NCBI GenBank assembly: GCA_938002705.1
Contig: CALLAG010000131.1
Location: 1-6,809, forward strand
DNA: 6,809 nucleotides
From: an uncultured Saprospiraceae bacterium
GTDB taxonomy: Bacteria; Bacteroidota; Bacteroidia; Chitinophagales; Saprospiraceae
Direction: 5' to 3'
Shown: positions 6,083 to 6,809 of the stretch, piece after piece
Layout of the letters: every line of letters starts with the position of its first letter
Numbering within the stretch: position 1 is the first letter of the stretch
Notes under the pieces: generated by a model
The model's database searches: none
Told to the model about the DNA's origin: nothing
What the model saw: the letters and a program-made list of their open reading frames with translations, nothing else
Translations under genes and position numbers: made by a program

Positions 6083-6809
6083 TCTTTTCTTAGCTCTATT
6101 ATTGTGTGCATGCCAAGAAACTGAGGATGGTTGCTTAGACTTACTGTCCAGTAATTATAACTTCAATGCAGTAACAGAATGTGACTCATGTTGTACCTAT
6201 CCTAATGTAAGATTCAATTATAGAATAGACTTCGATACTTTATTATCAAGAGGGCTTATAGACACTTTCTTTTTGGAAAATTCGGACAGCCTAATGCTGA
6301 TCTTGCATAATATGAAGTTGTCGACAGGTGCATACACCTTCGTCGGGTCTAATGAGTCATATAGAGTTATAGATTCGCTCAGGGTCGGTAATACTCATAT
6401 CAGAGACGATTATATTCTCGCCGAGGCTATATCATCTTACGCAATAGGTCAAGTCAGATATGCTGGTCAGACGAGTGCTGTACAATTCTCTGTAGGCATC
6501 GACGCCGATGTCGTAGATACATGGGGATCCTTAGATAATATCGATCAAGATAGCGGATTAGATATGTTACTCGATAGCATGTACATAACAAGTGCTGAAG
6601 AAGTCGCTATGATGAGAATGCGATTGCAAGTAGAGGATAGCATCAGGCAACTTTTCATCAACTCGGATAAAGCACTCAACTTCGATTTTCCTATCAATAA
6701 GTTTAATGATGCAGGAGAGGATATCTCATTTAATATCAGAGTAGATCTGAAGACCTTAACTGATGGCATATCAGCATCTCTGACTAATGAGGAGATAGAA
6801 GCTATCGTT
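6057..6809 (+). CDS. Lipoprotein with Cys-rich N terminus, possibly MbnP-like (3' end beyond window)
   Basis: 251 codons are visible, open to the window edge. Residues 1-19 form a lipoprotein signal: a short basic start, a hydrophobic core, and the lipobox LCAC with Cys19 as the acylated residue. Next comes GCLD....NYNFNA at about 25-38, then C42, C45 and C46 in ECDSCCTYP, a motif seen at the start of many Bacteroidota surface lipoproteins. The rest resembles MbnP-like domains (relatives of a periplasmic metal-binding chaperone) in the order of LMLILHNMKL near 79-88, QFSVGID at 143-149, a GLDMLLDSMYIT segment, and a late NIRVDLKTL. The match is by motif order only and lacks the usual Trp-rich segment, so it is tentative. 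A TAA at 6048-6050 leaves ATG 6057 as the only start; it lies inside the exonuclease gene, suggesting translational coupling. Confidence 0.8.
   Translation, partial: MSKLILIVSLFLALLLCACQETEDGCLDLLSSNYNFNAVTECDSCCTYPNVRFNYRIDFDTLLSRGLIDTFFLENSDSLMLILHNMKLSTGAYTFVGSNESYRVIDSLRVGNTHIRDDYILAEAISSYAIGQVRYAGQTSAVQFSVGIDADVVDTWGSLDNIDQDSGLDMLLDSMYITSAEEVAMMRMRLQVEDSIRQLFINSDKALNFDFPINKFNDAGEDISFNIRVDLKTLTDGISASLTNEEIEAIV

Noticed and set aside
6545..6769. Minus-strand open frame of about 74 codons
   Set aside because: It is antisense to the lipoprotein gene, whose frame stays open across the whole interval with coherent protein sequence.

Overview
The window looks like a chromosomal segment of a Bacteroidota bacterium, most likely near the Saprospiria. 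The reasons are AT-rich DNA, start codons preceded by A/T-rich leaders with no clear Shine-Dalgarno, an ATP-type PEP carboxykinase, a KilA-N protein of the kind common in this phylum, and a lipoprotein with the cysteine/asparagine-rich N-terminal motif (GC.D....NY...A...C..CC.YP) I associate with Bacteroidota surface proteins. The placement is inference from protein style and not a database match.

Layout. Positions 1-158 hold the C-terminal tail of a membrane protein, probably a ChrA-type chromate transporter. Positions 273-997 hold a KilA-N family gene that looks broken twice: the start of the domain is missing, and a -1 frameshift near 878 separates the last 39 codons. A strong bidirectional terminator (1044-1075) separates it from the convergent pckA (1103-2722, minus). 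A 339-bp divergent intergenic region follows, with AT-rich repeats and a possible promoter. It leads into a Crp/Fnr-family regulator gene (3062-3751, plus). Next comes a 647-bp non-coding stretch with three degraded copies of a composite repeat: a CACGAATG tandem block plus a GC-rich hairpin. The window ends with an overlapping plus-strand cluster: a TerC-family membrane protein (4399-5253), a DEDDh exonuclease with an ExoX-like C-terminal domain (5246-6082), and a lipoprotein (6057 to the window edge) that may be MbnP-like.

How the genes may work together. pckA makes phosphoenolpyruvate from oxaloacetate for gluconeogenesis. The Crp/Fnr gene is divergent from it and is a natural candidate regulator, although no convincing operator links them. 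The last three genes overlap by 8 and 26 bases and are almost certainly co-transcribed, probably with translational coupling. Their roles (metal handling in the membrane, DNA 3'-end trimming, a possibly metal-related outer lipoprotein) do not form an obvious pathway, so the operon may be one of convenience.

I see no CRISPR array, tRNA, rRNA, intact transposase or complete novel system. The parts least explained by ordinary annotation are the repeat cluster upstream of terC and the decayed KilA-N gene.
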